In this document: piece after piece, positions 45,854 through 58,512 of the stretch
How positions within the stretch are numbered: the stretch's first letter is position 1
How the letters are laid out: each line of letters starts with the position of its first letter
Assembly: GCA_015351705.1 (NCBI GenBank)
Contig: JADIIM010000037.1
Location: forward strand, 106,427-170,426
Origin: Aeromicrobium sp.
GTDB taxonomy: Bacteria > Actinomycetota > Coriobacteriia > Anaerosomatales > Anaerosomataceae
Direction of reading: 5' to 3'
DNA length: 64,000 nucleotides
Notes under the pieces: model-generated
What the model was told of the DNA's origin: nothing
The model's database searches: none
The model's input: only the letters and a program-made list of their open reading frames with translations
Program-made: the position numbers and the translations under genes

Positions 45854-46156
45854 ATGAAGGCGCGGAAGACACCCCTGAGGACGTGCGTCGCGTGTGCGCG
45901 CGAGACGGACAAGAGAGACCTGGTCCGCATAGTGCGCGACTCGGAGGGTTACACCCGCGTCGATCCCGGTGGCAAGGCACCCGGCAGGGGAGCGTATGTC
46001 TGCGCGACCCTCACGTGCTTCGAAAGTGCCGTAGCGCGCAAGCGACTTGCCTCCGCGCTACGTGTGAGCTTGAGCGAAGAGGACGTTGAACGGCTACGGA
46101 ACGAGTACGAGGCGGCCATCGCCGATGATGCGCACGCCCCGCGATCTGGACGGTGA
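45854..46156 (+). CDS. rnpM: YlxR/RnpM family RNA-binding protein
   Basis: A 100-residue YlxR protein. In Bacillus this family (RnpM) binds RNase P RNA and modulates its activity; other reports assign nucleoid functions. The core motif RTCVACARE (about 10-18) and GRGAYVC (about 45-51) are present. The ATG at 45854 is four bases after nusA. In Bacillus ylxQ, encoding an L7Ae-like protein, separates this gene from infB; it is absent here. infB follows after six bases. Confidence 0.88.
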   Translation: MKARKTPLRTCVACARETDKRDLVRIVRDSEGYTRVDPGGKAPGRGAYVCATLTCFESAVARKRLASALRVSLSEEDVERLRNEYEAAIADDAHAPRSGR

Positions 46157-46162
46157 CAGTAG

Positions 46163-48601
<2,439 letters not shown>

Positions 48602-48605
48602 CACC

Positions 48606-48971
48606 ATGAAGAGCACGCCCCGCACCCGCAAGCTCGGTGAGAGCGTGAGGGCGGCTTTGGCCGACGTACTGATGACCGAGGTCCAGGACCCGCGCCTGGA
48701 CCTCGTCACGATCACATCGGTCGAGGTCAGCTCGGACCTGCGTCTTGCCAACGTCTTCGTCATCACTCACGGCGGCCCGGAGCGCTACGAGGCCATGCTC
48801 GAGGGACTGCGCTCGGCCGACAAGCGACTTCGCGCAGGGCTCGCCGAGCGCGTGCAGATACGCTTCATCCCCGAACTGCGGTACCACCTCGATACGTCGG
48901 TGGACGAGGGGATGCGCATCACCGAGGCCCTCAAGCACGTCCCGCCGGGGCTCTCAGAAGACGAGGAGTAG
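48606..48971 (+). CDS. rbfA: Ribosome-binding factor A
   Basis: RbfA is a KH-like cold-shock protein needed for late 16S rRNA maturation. The 121-residue product shows the family features: RTRKLGESVRAALADVL near the start, DPRLDLVTITSVEVSSDL and the C-terminal ELRYHLDTSVDEGMRI. ATG 48606 is four bases after infB. The infB-rbfA-nrnA-truB-ribF order is widely conserved. Confidence 0.95.
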   Translation: MKSTPRTRKLGESVRAALADVLMTEVQDPRLDLVTITSVEVSSDLRLANVFVITHGGPERYEAMLEGLRSADKRLRAGLAERVQIRFIPELRYHLDTSVDEGMRITEALKHVPPGLSEDEE

Positions 48972-48974
48972 CAC

Positions 48975-49946
48975 GTGAGCGGTCAGGACGCTCTCGTCGC
49001 TGCCGCTGGCGCCATCCGAGGCGCCGCATCGGTGGTCCTGGGTTCGCACCGCGATCCGGACGGCGACGCGATCGGCTCGGCCCTCGGACTCCTGCACGCC
49101 CTTGAGGCGATCGGCGTCCATGCGACGGCGACCCTCGCGAACGGTGAGCGCTGTCCTGCCACATACCGGTTCCTCCCGGGATCCGACCGCTTCGTGGCTG
49201 CCGGCGCGCTCGACGCTCCCGACGTGTTCATCGCGCTCGACGCTCCCGCGCTTTCGCGACTCGGCGAGGCCGAGCCGCTTGCCCGTTCGGCGTCGACCCT
49301 GATCATGGTCGACCATCACCCGGACGCCCTGGAGCAGGGACACATCCACATCTTCGATCCCACCGCCGCAGCCACCGGCTGTCTGCTCTGGAGGCTGCTC
49401 CCGCATCTTGGCGTGACGCCCGACGCGCGCGTCGCCACGTGTCTCTATACCGCGTTGCTCACCGACACGGGCCGCTTCAGCTATGCGAACACCACCGCTG
49501 CGGCCCTGCGCACAGCCGCCGACATGGTGGACGCCGGTGCGGACCCGTCGTACGTGTACACCAATGCCTACGAGAGCCGCACCGCGGCCGCGCAGCGGCT
49601 GATCGGGCTCACGCTTGAGCGCGTCACGCTCGTCAACGACGGCCGCGTCGCGTATTCGTGGGTCACCGATGAGGACTTCCGGGAGACCGGCGCACTGCCC
49701 GAGGAGGGCGAGAACCTGATCGACCACGTGCGCGCGCTCGGCGGGATCGATGCCGCGTTCCTCGCCAAGGTCACGAAGGGCCAGGTACGCGGTAGCCTGC
49801 GCGCCAAGCGCGACGCCGACGTAGGCTCCGTGGCACGCACTCTCGGCGGGGGAGGACACCGCGCCGCCGCAGGGTTCACGTTCGACGGCACTCTCGATGC
49901 GCTCCTCGCCAGACTGCTCCCGCTGCTTCCGGGAGGCGACGCATGA
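48975..49946 (+). CDS. nrnA: Bifunctional oligoribonuclease/PAP phosphatase NrnA
   Basis: A DHH-DHHA1 phosphoesterase of 323 residues. NrnA degrades very short RNAs and dephosphorylates 3'-phosphoadenosine 5'-phosphate. The metal site is seen in HRDPDGDAIGS (25-35), the DHH triad at 113-115 (MVDHHPDA) and TDTGRFSYANT. The DHHA1 domain has the substrate-binding GGGGHRAAAGF near the C-terminus. The start is GTG 48975, three bases after rbfA. It overlaps truB by four bases. Confidence 0.92.
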   Translation: MSGQDALVAAAGAIRGAASVVLGSHRDPDGDAIGSALGLLHALEAIGVHATATLANGERCPATYRFLPGSDRFVAAGALDAPDVFIALDAPALSRLGEAEPLARSASTLIMVDHHPDALEQGHIHIFDPTAAATGCLLWRLLPHLGVTPDARVATCLYTALLTDTGRFSYANTTAAALRTAADMVDAGADPSYVYTNAYESRTAAAQRLIGLTLERVTLVNDGRVAYSWVTDEDFRETGALPEEGENLIDHVRALGGIDAAFLAKVTKGQVRGSLRAKRDADVGSVARTLGGGGHRAAAGFTFDGTLDALLARLLPLLPGGDA

Positions 49947-50857
49947 CGCCACGTCGCGCGGCCACGGGCCTCGCCGGCGTCCTGCTCGTCGACAAGCCCG
50001 CCGGATGCACCAGCCACGACGTCGTGGCCACCATCAGACGGGCCGCCGGAGAGCGCCGTATCGGGCACGCCGGCACGCTCGACCCGATGGCGACCGGCCT
50101 CCTGCTCGTGCTCGTCGGTCCTGCCGTGAGACTCGTGCGGTATCTTGCCGGGTGCGACAAGCGCTACGACGCCCGCATCACCTTCGGTCTGGTGACCGAC
50201 ACCCTCGACGCCGAAGGGTCGGTCCTCACCCACGCACACGTCCCGGAAGAGGTTCTTGATCCGGCCCACGCACGGGACGTCCTGGCGGGCTTCCTCGGCC
50301 CGTCTTCTCAGGTCCCTCCGGCGTACTCGGCGATCAAGACGGCAGGCGTGGCCGCACACCGGCGCGCACGCGCAGGCGAGGACGTGGCGCTCGACCCCCG
50401 GCCCATCGTCGTTCATGAGGCCCGACTCACCTCCATCGACGCCTCGGCCCCCGCCTGGGACGTCACGTTCAGCGTCTCGAAAGGCACGTACATCCGGGCA
50501 CTCGCGCGCGACATCGGCCGTGCGGCGCACACTGAGGCCCACCTTTCCGCTCTGCGCAGGACGGCGATCGGGAGCGCGACGGTCGGTCAGGCGCACACGC
50601 TCGATGCAGTCGTGAACGCCGCACACGATGGTGCGGTGGAGACCCTCTTCGCCGACCCGGCCGCACTGCTCGGCATCCCTGTGCGTGAAGTTGCCCCCGC
50701 AGACGTCGCAGACGGCCGGGCGCTGCCCGACGACCCCACACTCCCTGACGGAGCGCGGGTGGCGTGTGTCACCAGAGACGAGCTCCTCGCGGTATACCGC
50801 CGCGATCAAGACGTGCTGCGCGCGGAGACCGTGTTCGCAACGGGGGTGCGCCGGTGA
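49943..50857 (+). CDS. truB: tRNA pseudouridine55 synthase
   Basis: TruB makes pseudouridine 55 in the T-loop of most tRNAs and acts as a tRNA chaperone. The 304-residue protein has VLLVDKPAGCTSHD (13-26) and the catalytic Asp 47 in GHAGTLDPMATG. The C-terminal portion (about 235-300) is PUA-like. ATG 49943 overlaps nrnA; the end overlaps ribF. With trmFO, which modifies the adjacent U54, the window encodes both T-loop modifications. Confidence 0.96.
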   Translation: MTPRRAATGLAGVLLVDKPAGCTSHDVVATIRRAAGERRIGHAGTLDPMATGLLLVLVGPAVRLVRYLAGCDKRYDARITFGLVTDTLDAEGSVLTHAHVPEEVLDPAHARDVLAGFLGPSSQVPPAYSAIKTAGVAAHRRARAGEDVALDPRPIVVHEARLTSIDASAPAWDVTFSVSKGTYIRALARDIGRAAHTEAHLSALRRTAIGSATVGQAHTLDAVVNAAHDGAVETLFADPAALLGIPVREVAPADVADGRALPDDPTLPDGARVACVTRDELLAVYRRDQDVLRAETVFATGVRR

Positions 50858-51789
50858 CCGTAGTTGTTCGTCACGAGCCTGGCATCCATGACCTCGGTCC
50901 CGCGGTCGTAGCCCTCGGCGTGTTCGACGGCGTGCACGTAGGCCACCAGGCCCTCGTACGTGAGGCGATGCGCATCGCTGGCGAACGTGAGGTCACCGCA
51001 TGCGTGCTCACGTTCGATCGGGACCCTGACCAGGTGGTGACACCCGGACGCGCTGCCCCGCAGCTCACCACGCTCGAGGACAAGATCGCGTTCCTTGTTG
51101 AGATCGGCCCCGGCGCGATCGTGGTCGTCCCGTTCGACGAAGCACTCGCGCGCATGGAGCCCGAGTCCTTCGTCGAGGACGTGCTCGCCGACGTGTGTTC
51201 CCCTGTCGCGTGTGTGGTGGGTGCGGACTTCCGATTCGGCGCGCAGGCGACCGGCGATGCCGACACGCTGCGCTCCGAAGGACGCACGCACGGCTTCGAC
51301 GTCCGCACGTTCGATCTCGTGAACGCGGATGGCTCGCCGGTCTCATCGAGCCGCATCCGCGCGCTGATCGCCGCCGGTGAGGTCGAGGAGGCCGCGTCGC
51401 TGCTCGGGCGCCCGCATCGTCTGCACGGCGTGGTGGTGCGCGGGATGTCCCGTGGGCGGACGATCGGCGTGCCGACCGCCAACATCGACGCGCCGAAGGG
51501 CTTCGCTCTGCCCGCCTCCGGCGTCTATGCGGGCTGGGTCCTGGCTGGAGAGGAGCGGTATCCGGCCGCCATCTCGGTCGGGCTCCCGCCGACGTTCCCG
51601 GACGCGTCCTGTGTGCTCGAGGCACATCTCATCGGCTTCGCGGGAGACCTCTACGATCACGAGGTCACCGTCGAGTTCGCGGTCTTCATCCGCGCACAGC
51701 GTGCATTCGACGAGATCGCCGAACTCGGACACGCGATCACCGACGATGTCGCCCGTGCCACTACGATCCTCGGAGAGCGTGATCGCTGA
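50854..51789 (+). CDS. ribF: Bifunctional riboflavin kinase/FAD synthetase
   Basis: RibF phosphorylates riboflavin to FMN and adenylates it to FAD. The 311-residue protein has an N-terminal nucleotidyltransferase domain with GVFDGVHVGHQ (about 22-32) and a C-terminal kinase domain with GRTIGVPTANI. GTG 50854 overlaps truB. The cofactors are used by several enzymes in the window: FabK, the FabK-like protein and TrmFO. No FMN riboswitch is seen. Confidence 0.95.
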   Translation: MTVVVRHEPGIHDLGPAVVALGVFDGVHVGHQALVREAMRIAGEREVTACVLTFDRDPDQVVTPGRAAPQLTTLEDKIAFLVEIGPGAIVVVPFDEALARMEPESFVEDVLADVCSPVACVVGADFRFGAQATGDADTLRSEGRTHGFDVRTFDLVNADGSPVSSSRIRALIAAGEVEEAASLLGRPHRLHGVVVRGMSRGRTIGVPTANIDAPKGFALPASGVYAGWVLAGEERYPAAISVGLPPTFPDASCVLEAHLIGFAGDLYDHEVTVEFAVFIRAQRAFDEIAELGHAITDDVARATTILGERDR

Positions 51790-51823
51790 CGGTCCGTGCA
51801 CGCTACGCGTCCCGACAGGGGTG

Positions 51824-51832
51824 TGCTATACT
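51824..51832 (+). promoter_or_regulatory. Extended -10 promoter of rpsO-pnp
   Basis: TG-C-TATACT (51824-51832) is a near-consensus extended -10 in the 138-bp gap after ribF. No good -35 is present at 16-18 bases. The leader to rpsO is about 89 bases and can fold (CCTGTG 51853-51858 with CACAGG 51894-51899). Confidence 0.7.
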
Positions 51833-51927
51833 TCGCTGGTTGTCCGCACGGACCTGTGCCCTGGACCGGCGAGTCACCGACGCCTCTCTCGGCCACAGGC
51901 GACCACTGATGAAAGGTGAAAGAGAAT

Positions 51928-52197
51928 ATGGCACTTCCCAAGGACGTGAAGACGTCCATCATCGCCGAGCACGCCCGCACCGAGGGCGACACCGGCTCCG
52001 CAGAGGTCCAGATCGCGCTGCTCACCCAGCGCATCCGCGATCTCACCGAGCACCTCAGGACGCACTCGCACGACCACCACTGCCGTCGCGGGCTTCTCAA
52101 GCTCGTCGGTCAGCGCCGTCGCTTCCTGAACTACCTCAAGAAGAACGACATCGAGCGCTATCGCGCGATCATCGCCAAGCTCGGGCTCCGCAACTAG
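51928..52197 (+). CDS. rpsO: 30S ribosomal protein S15
   Basis: S15 is a primary 16S rRNA-binding protein that organises the platform. The 89-residue length is exactly standard, and the sequence shows TGSAEVQIA and [16 protein letters not shown] signatures. ATG 51928 is preferred; an in-frame GTG at 51916 would add four residues. The gene has its own promoter and a foldable leader. S15 autoregulates through its leader in several bacteria, so control here is plausible. pnp follows after a hairpin. Confidence 0.97.
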   Translation: MALPKDVKTSIIAEHARTEGDTGSAEVQIALLTQRIRDLTEHLRTHSHDHHCRRGLLKLVGQRRRFLNYLKKNDIERYRAIIAKLGLRN

Positions 52198-52209
52198 CAG
52201 CGGACCAGC

Positions 52210-52237
52210 GTGAAGACGGGCCTTCGCCCGTCTTCAC
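52210..52237 (+). terminator. Hairpin between rpsO and pnp
   Basis: GTGAAGACGGGC (52210-52221) pairs perfectly with GCCCGTCTTCAC (52226-52237) around CTTC. It has no T tract. In E. coli this junction carries a leaky terminator and an RNase III processing site through which PNPase represses itself; a similar role is possible. Confidence 0.65.
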
Positions 52238-52311
52238 TGACGTAGGGGCACGAGGCCCCGCACACAAGGTCGCCGCCATGGGGGCGTCGCGACCGGAGAA
52301 GAGGAAGAGGA

Positions 52312-54477
<2,166 letters not shown>

Positions 54478-54499
54478 GGATCCATTCGTGCGTGTCATC

Positions 54500-54533
54500 A
54501 AGGACCCCGCAGCCGTCCGGCTGCGGGGTCCTT
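54500..54533 (+). terminator. Strong hairpin terminator after pnp
   Basis: A perfect 15-bp stem (54500-54514 with 54519-54533) with loop GTCC lies 22 bases after the pnp stop. There is no T tract, so it is either a U-less terminator or a 3' stabilising hairpin. Confidence 0.7.
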
Positions 54534-54571
54534 GCGTGCTCCTGCTGCGCGCCGTCGATCATCGGGTACGT

Positions 54572-54609
54572 ACACACCGTGTGTCGCAGACCCTGTGTGT
54601 GTTGCAGAC
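54572..54609. promoter_or_regulatory. Operator-like repeats upstream of the osmoprotectant operon
   Basis: An inverted repeat ACACAC-C-GTGTGT (54572-54584) overlaps the first of two direct repeats, GTGTGTCGCAGAC (54579-54591) and GTGTGTTGCAGAC (54597-54609), 18 bases apart. The second repeat contains the -35 box. This is consistent with a regulator binding two turns of the helix, but no regulator gene is adjacent. Confidence 0.55.
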
Positions 54610-54630
54610 GCTATAAGCCTCGGCTATGCT
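54602..54630 (+). promoter_or_regulatory. Promoter of the osmoprotectant transporter operon
   Basis: TTGCAG (54602-54607) and TATGCT (54625-54630) at 17-base spacing. Predicted start near 54637 gives a 42-base leader to the substrate-binding protein gene. Confidence 0.68.
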
Positions 54631-54678
54631 GCGCATAAGCCTTACCGTCATGACTCAGAATCCAGGAAGGAAGGGCCG

Positions 54679-55641
54679 ATGAGGAGATTTCTTGCGACCG
54701 CCGTGTTGTTCGCGCTCGCCGTCGCCGCATTCGGGTGCAGTGCTCCGGGCGAGAGTGCCGATGATGGCGCCGCGTCAGACGCGTCCGGACCCGTCGTGCG
54801 CGTCGGGTCGCTCCTCGACGCAGAGGGCACGCTCCTCGGCTCGATGGTGATCCAGATGCTTGAGGCCAACGGCATCCCCACCGAGGACAAGACCAAACTC
54901 GGGACGCCCGACGTCGTCCGCGCTGCGCTTCTCGCCGGTGAGATCGATGCGACGATCGACTACACAGGCTCCGGCCAGTACTACCACGAAGGCGAGGAGG
55001 GGGACGCCAAGTGGAAGAACGCGGACGAGGCGTACGAGGCCATCAAGGCGCTCGATGCTGAGGTCAACGACCTTGCCTGGCTCACACCGGCTCCCGCCAA
55101 CAACAGCGAGTTCATCGCCACCACCAACGCACTTGCCGAGGCCGAGTCCATCAAGACCATGGCCGACTTCGCCGCCTATGTGAACAACGGCGGAGAGGTG
55201 AAGCTCATCGCCTCGCAGAGCTGGATCGACAACGAGCTCGGTCTGAGGGGCTTCGAGGACGCGTATGGCTTCACGTTGCGCGACGACCAGCTTGTCGCGC
55301 TGTCTACGGGCAACACCGCCGAGATGCTCTCAGCGCTTGCCCGGGGCACCGATGGGATCAACTTCTCGCTCGCCTACGGAACTGATGGTCAGCTGGCCGA
55401 CCTGGACTTGATGATCGTCTCCGACACCAAGGACGTGCCACCGGTCTATGAACCCACGCCGATCTTCCGCGGTGAGATCATGCAAGCGTATCCGCAGATC
55501 GCCGAGATCCTCGAGCCCGTGTTCCTCAGTCTGGACCAGTCACAGCTCCAGGCCTTGAACGCCCGGATCGCCTTCGGTGGCGAGGACCCGGCATCCGTGG
55601 CCACCTCGTATCTCGAAGAACGTGGCTTCCTTACGCGATGA
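54679..55641 (+). CDS. Osmoprotectant ABC transporter substrate-binding lipoprotein (OsmF/YehZ-like)
   Basis: A 320-residue OpuAC-type solute-binding lipoprotein for glycine betaine, choline or related quaternary amines. The first 20 residues are a lipoprotein signal ending in AAFGC, with Cys 20 as the lipid anchor. The mature domain has YTGSGQYYHEG and the NNS and SWID segments typical of the group. ATG 54679 follows AGGAAGGAAGGG. The order binding protein, permease, ATPase, permease is that of E. coli yehZYXW (osmU). A perfect 17-bp hairpin lies just after the stop. Ligand identity is not fixed by sequence. Confidence 0.88.
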   Translation: MRRFLATAVLFALAVAAFGCSAPGESADDGAASDASGPVVRVGSLLDAEGTLLGSMVIQMLEANGIPTEDKTKLGTPDVVRAALLAGEIDATIDYTGSGQYYHEGEEGDAKWKNADEAYEAIKALDAEVNDLAWLTPAPANNSEFIATTNALAEAESIKTMADFAAYVNNGGEVKLIASQSWIDNELGLRGFEDAYGFTLRDDQLVALSTGNTAEMLSALARGTDGINFSLAYGTDGQLADLDLMIVSDTKDVPPVYEPTPIFRGEIMQAYPQIAEILEPVFLSLDQSQLQALNARIAFGGEDPASVATSYLEERGFLTR

Positions 55642-56857
55642 CGGCCATGCGGTTGCACCGGCCGCATCTCAGCAGGATGCGGCCGGTGCAACGCGCGCTG
55701 CAGACCGGGTGATCGGCTTTGCCGGTGCCGCCCTGGGCGCCGTGGCGGTCGCTGCGGTACCGATGGTCGCGTTCCGGGAGAACCGGATCGTCGACGGCGT
55801 GACCGCTACAGCGCTCTCCGCACTGGGCCCCCTCGCGTGGATCGCACTAGCGCTGTGGATCGTCACTGGCGGGATCGCGGTGCTGAGACCCTCAGCGATC
55901 AGATCGCTTCTCCGCGCGTGCACCGCATCGAGCGCGTTCCTTCTCGTTCTCGCCGCGAGCGGCGCTGCAGCGACACGTTTCGCCGACTCGGCCCAGTCGG
56001 CCGCTGCGCGCACGTCGTTCGGGCCCGGTTTCTACGTCACCGTGCTCGCTCTCTTCTTGTCCCTCTACGCCCCGCCGGCGTCGGGACGTAGCCGAATCGT
56101 CCGTCTTCTGGTCATCATGCTGCCGCTCGTCGGTGTCGCGGCCCTGGCTGTGGCCGGGGTCCTCGATCAGCTCGGCATCGTGCGCGAGTTCGATCTCGCT
56201 CGCACCACCTTCTTACGCGAGGTGCGCCGACACCTGTTCTACGCCCTGGGCGCGACCGGGTTCGCTGTGGCGCTCGGCGTGCCCATGGGGGTGCTGTCCG
56301 CGCATCGTCCGCGTGTCGAAGCGCTCGTCATGGGCGGCCTGAACCTCGGGCAGGTCTTTCCCGCGCTTGCCTTCGTGGGTCTCATGATGCCGGTGCTCGG
56401 CGACCTCGGTGACCGCTTCACCGCGCTCAAGTCAGTCGGGGTGTCGGGCATCGGTTGGGCGCCGGTGTTCGTCGTGCTCCTCGTCTACGCGCTCTATCCC
56501 GTCACGCGGAACACGCTCGTCGCGATACGGCAACTCGACGCCGCGGTGATCGACAGCGCACGGGGAATGGGCATGAGCCGTTGGCGTCTGCTTGCCGAGG
56601 TGGAACTCCCGCTGGCCTTCCCGGTCGTACTCGCAGGCGTACGGGTAGCGCTCGTCCAGTCCACCGCGGGAGCGATCGTCGCCGCCTTCGTCGGTGGCGG
56701 CGGACTGGGGACGATCGTGTTCTTCGGCCTTGAGCAGACGAGCATGGATCTCGTCCTGGTGGGCGTGTTGCCTATCGTCGCACTGGCGCTCGGCTTCGAT
56801 GCCGCACTGCGGGGTCTTGAGGGCCTTGTGGGGGGAGAGGCGGTGATCGCGCCATGA
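55622..56857 (+). CDS. Osmoprotectant ABC transporter permease, large subunit (YehY-like)
   Basis: An ABC permease of the BPD_transp_1 family, 411 residues from this start. Several hydrophobic segments in the N-terminal half precede the conserved permease core (about 240-400) with the EAA-type loop ARGMGMSRWRLLAEVELPLAFP. The start is uncertain. GTG 55622 overlaps the upstream gene by 20 bases and leaves a short basic stretch before the first membrane helix; GTG 55709 (382 residues, like E. coli YehY) would place a strong hairpin between the genes. Neither has a good ribosome site. It overlaps the ATPase gene by four bases. Confidence 0.84.
   Translation: MASLRDDGHAVAPAASQQDAAGATRAADRVIGFAGAALGAVAVAAVPMVAFRENRIVDGVTATALSALGPLAWIALALWIVTGGIAVLRPSAIRSLLRACTASSAFLLVLAASGAAATRFADSAQSAAARTSFGPGFYVTVLALFLSLYAPPASGRSRIVRLLVIMLPLVGVAALAVAGVLDQLGIVREFDLARTTFLREVRRHLFYALGATGFAVALGVPMGVLSAHRPRVEALVMGGLNLGQVFPALAFVGLMMPVLGDLGDRFTALKSVGVSGIGWAPVFVVLLVYALYPVTRNTLVAIRQLDAAVIDSARGMGMSRWRLLAEVELPLAFPVVLAGVRVALVQSTAGAIVAAFVGGGGLGTIVFFGLEQTSMDLVLVGVLPIVALALGFDAALRGLEGLVGGEAVIAP
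55652..55692 (+). repeat. 17-bp perfect inverted repeat at the binding protein-permease junction
   Basis: GTTGCACCGGCCGCATC (55652-55668) and GATGCGGCCGGTGCAAC (55676-55692) are exact reverse complements around a 7-base loop. The hairpin lies 11 bases after the binding-protein stop. It could protect the upstream mRNA or attenuate the permease, as in other transporter operons with excess binding protein. Confidence 0.8.
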
Positions 56858-57792
56858 TCGAGCTGCGCGGTGTCACCAAGCGCTATGGGGCCACGACCGC
56901 TATCGACGACGTGTCCCTCGTCGTTCCGGAAGGCGAGCTCGTCATCTTGCTCGGGCCGAGCGGCTGCGGCAAGACGACGCTCCTGCGGACGATCAACCGG
57001 ATGGTCGACATCGACGCAGGCACCGTGCTCATCGATGACACCCCCAACACCGCGATGGCGCCCGAGGAGCTCCGCCGAGGCATCGGCTACGCCATCCAGA
57101 GTGTGGGGCTGTTCCCCCACATGACCGTGGCACGCAACATCGCGACCGTGCCGCGACTCCTCGGATGGGACCGCGCCCGGACCGACCAGCGCGTTCGCGA
57201 GCTGCTTGCGCTGGTCGGACTCGAGCCGGACGCGTACTCCAGGAAGCACCCTCATGAGCTCTCCGGGGGCGAGGCCCAGCGCGTCGGTGTCGCCCGTGCA
57301 CTCGCCGCCGACCCGCCGTTGCTGCTGATGGACGAACCTTTCGGCGCACTCGATCCCATCAACCGCGAGCGCCTGCAGCGCGAGTTCGCCGAACTGCACC
57401 GGCGCCTGGGCAAGACGGTCGTGTTCGTCACGCACGACATCGAAGAGGCGGTCTTGCTCGGTGACCGGATCGTCTTGATGCGCGACGGTCGCATCGTCCA
57501 GACAGGCTCGCCGGAGCACCTGTGGCGGGTGCCCGAGCACGACTTCGTGCGAGACTTCTTCGGTGACGAGTTCGGCCTGCGGGTGCTGTCCCGGCACCGC
57601 GTGCGCGACCTCTCACCCGGCCCCGTCCCGGGTGCTGAAGCACCCCGCGTGGGTCGGGACACCAACCTGCGTGACGTGCTCGCCATCATGGTCACCCGCG
57701 GCGTTGAGAGCGTTGTGGTGGCCGACGGCGGGCAGGACGCGGGCGGTCTCACGTTCCGCGACATCATCACCCAGGTCCGTGATGCGCGATGA
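56854..57792 (+). CDS. Osmoprotectant ABC transporter ATPase (YehX-like)
   Basis: The ATP-binding subunit, 312 residues. Walker A is GPSGCGKT (34-41), the Q-loop Gln is at 82, the signature LSGGE at 136-140 and Walker B ends in LLLMDE (156-161). The switch His is in FVTHDIEEA. The C-terminal ~50 residues (GRDTNLRDVLAIMVTRGVE onward) look like a partial CBS domain, as in OpuA/OpuC ATPases where CBS domains sense ionic strength; only one partial repeat seems present. It overlaps both flanking permease genes by four bases. Confidence 0.91.
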   Translation: MIELRGVTKRYGATTAIDDVSLVVPEGELVILLGPSGCGKTTLLRTINRMVDIDAGTVLIDDTPNTAMAPEELRRGIGYAIQSVGLFPHMTVARNIATVPRLLGWDRARTDQRVRELLALVGLEPDAYSRKHPHELSGGEAQRVGVARALAADPPLLLMDEPFGALDPINRERLQREFAELHRRLGKTVVFVTHDIEEAVLLGDRIVLMRDGRIVQTGSPEHLWRVPEHDFVRDFFGDEFGLRVLSRHRVRDLSPGPVPGAEAPRVGRDTNLRDVLAIMVTRGVESVVVADGGQDAGGLTFRDIITQVRDAR

Positions 57793-58505
57793 AACCCTAT
57801 GTCCCCGGCATCCGTCGCAATCTGCCGAGTGTCGCCGGACTGATGACAGCACTGCTCCTCTGGACGTACGCCACGCCCACCACCGAAGCGATCCTCCGGT
57901 TCGTGTTCTCCGCCGAGGGCAAGGTCCTCTACGAGCGCTCTCCGCTCTCGCGATTCTTGATGGAACACCTGTCGCTCGTCGCCGTGGGGGGGATCGCGGC
58001 GGTCGTGATCGGTACGCTTGGCGGTCTTCTGATCGTCAGCAGGGTGGGACGTCCGTTCAAGGACGTGGTCCTGCGGCTCGCCAACTTCGGGCAGTCCGTG
58101 CCGACCGTGGCCATCATGGCGATCGCCGTGCCGTCGATCGGGTACGGGTGGCGTCCGGTGCTCCTTGCGCTCATCGTCTACAGCGTGCTGCCCGTGATGG
58201 TGAACGTCGTCGCGGGTATCGAGTCGGTCCCGGCCGCGGTGGTCGAGGCCGGGCGGGGCATGGGCATGACCCGCGTTGAGCGGCTCGTTCAACTCCAGTT
58301 GCCGATAGCCATGCCGGTCATCATGACCGGCGTGCGCACGATGCTCGTGATCCTCATCAGCGCGGCGACGCTCGGAGCCGTGGTGGGTGCGGGAGGCCTC
58401 GGCGTCCCCATCATGTCGGGGATCGGCTCGTTCAACAACGCGGTCATCGCGCACGGTGCGGTCCCCACTATCCTCCTTGCACTGATCGTCGACCAGGCCC
58501 TGTGA
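57789..58505 (+). CDS. Osmoprotectant ABC transporter permease, small subunit (YehW-like)
   Basis: A 238-residue BPD_transp_1 permease with about six hydrophobic segments. The conserved cytoplasmic loop is GRGMGMTRVERLVQLQLPIAMP (about 156-177), the site that docks with the ATPase. ATG 57789 overlaps the ATPase gene. With the larger permease it forms the heterodimeric channel of an OsmU-type importer. The DUF169 gene follows after seven bases and appears to be in the same transcript. Confidence 0.9.
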   Translation: MKPYVPGIRRNLPSVAGLMTALLLWTYATPTTEAILRFVFSAEGKVLYERSPLSRFLMEHLSLVAVGGIAAVVIGTLGGLLIVSRVGRPFKDVVLRLANFGQSVPTVAIMAIAVPSIGYGWRPVLLALIVYSVLPVMVNVVAGIESVPAAVVEAGRGMGMTRVERLVQLQLPIAMPVIMTGVRTMLVILISAATLGAVVGAGGLGVPIMSGIGSFNNAVIAHGAVPTILLALIVDQAL

Positions 58506-58512
58506 GGCGACC

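Noticed and set aside
50790..50860. FMN riboswitch before ribF
   Set aside because: ribF starts inside the end of truB with a GTGA overlap; there is no leader for an aptamer.
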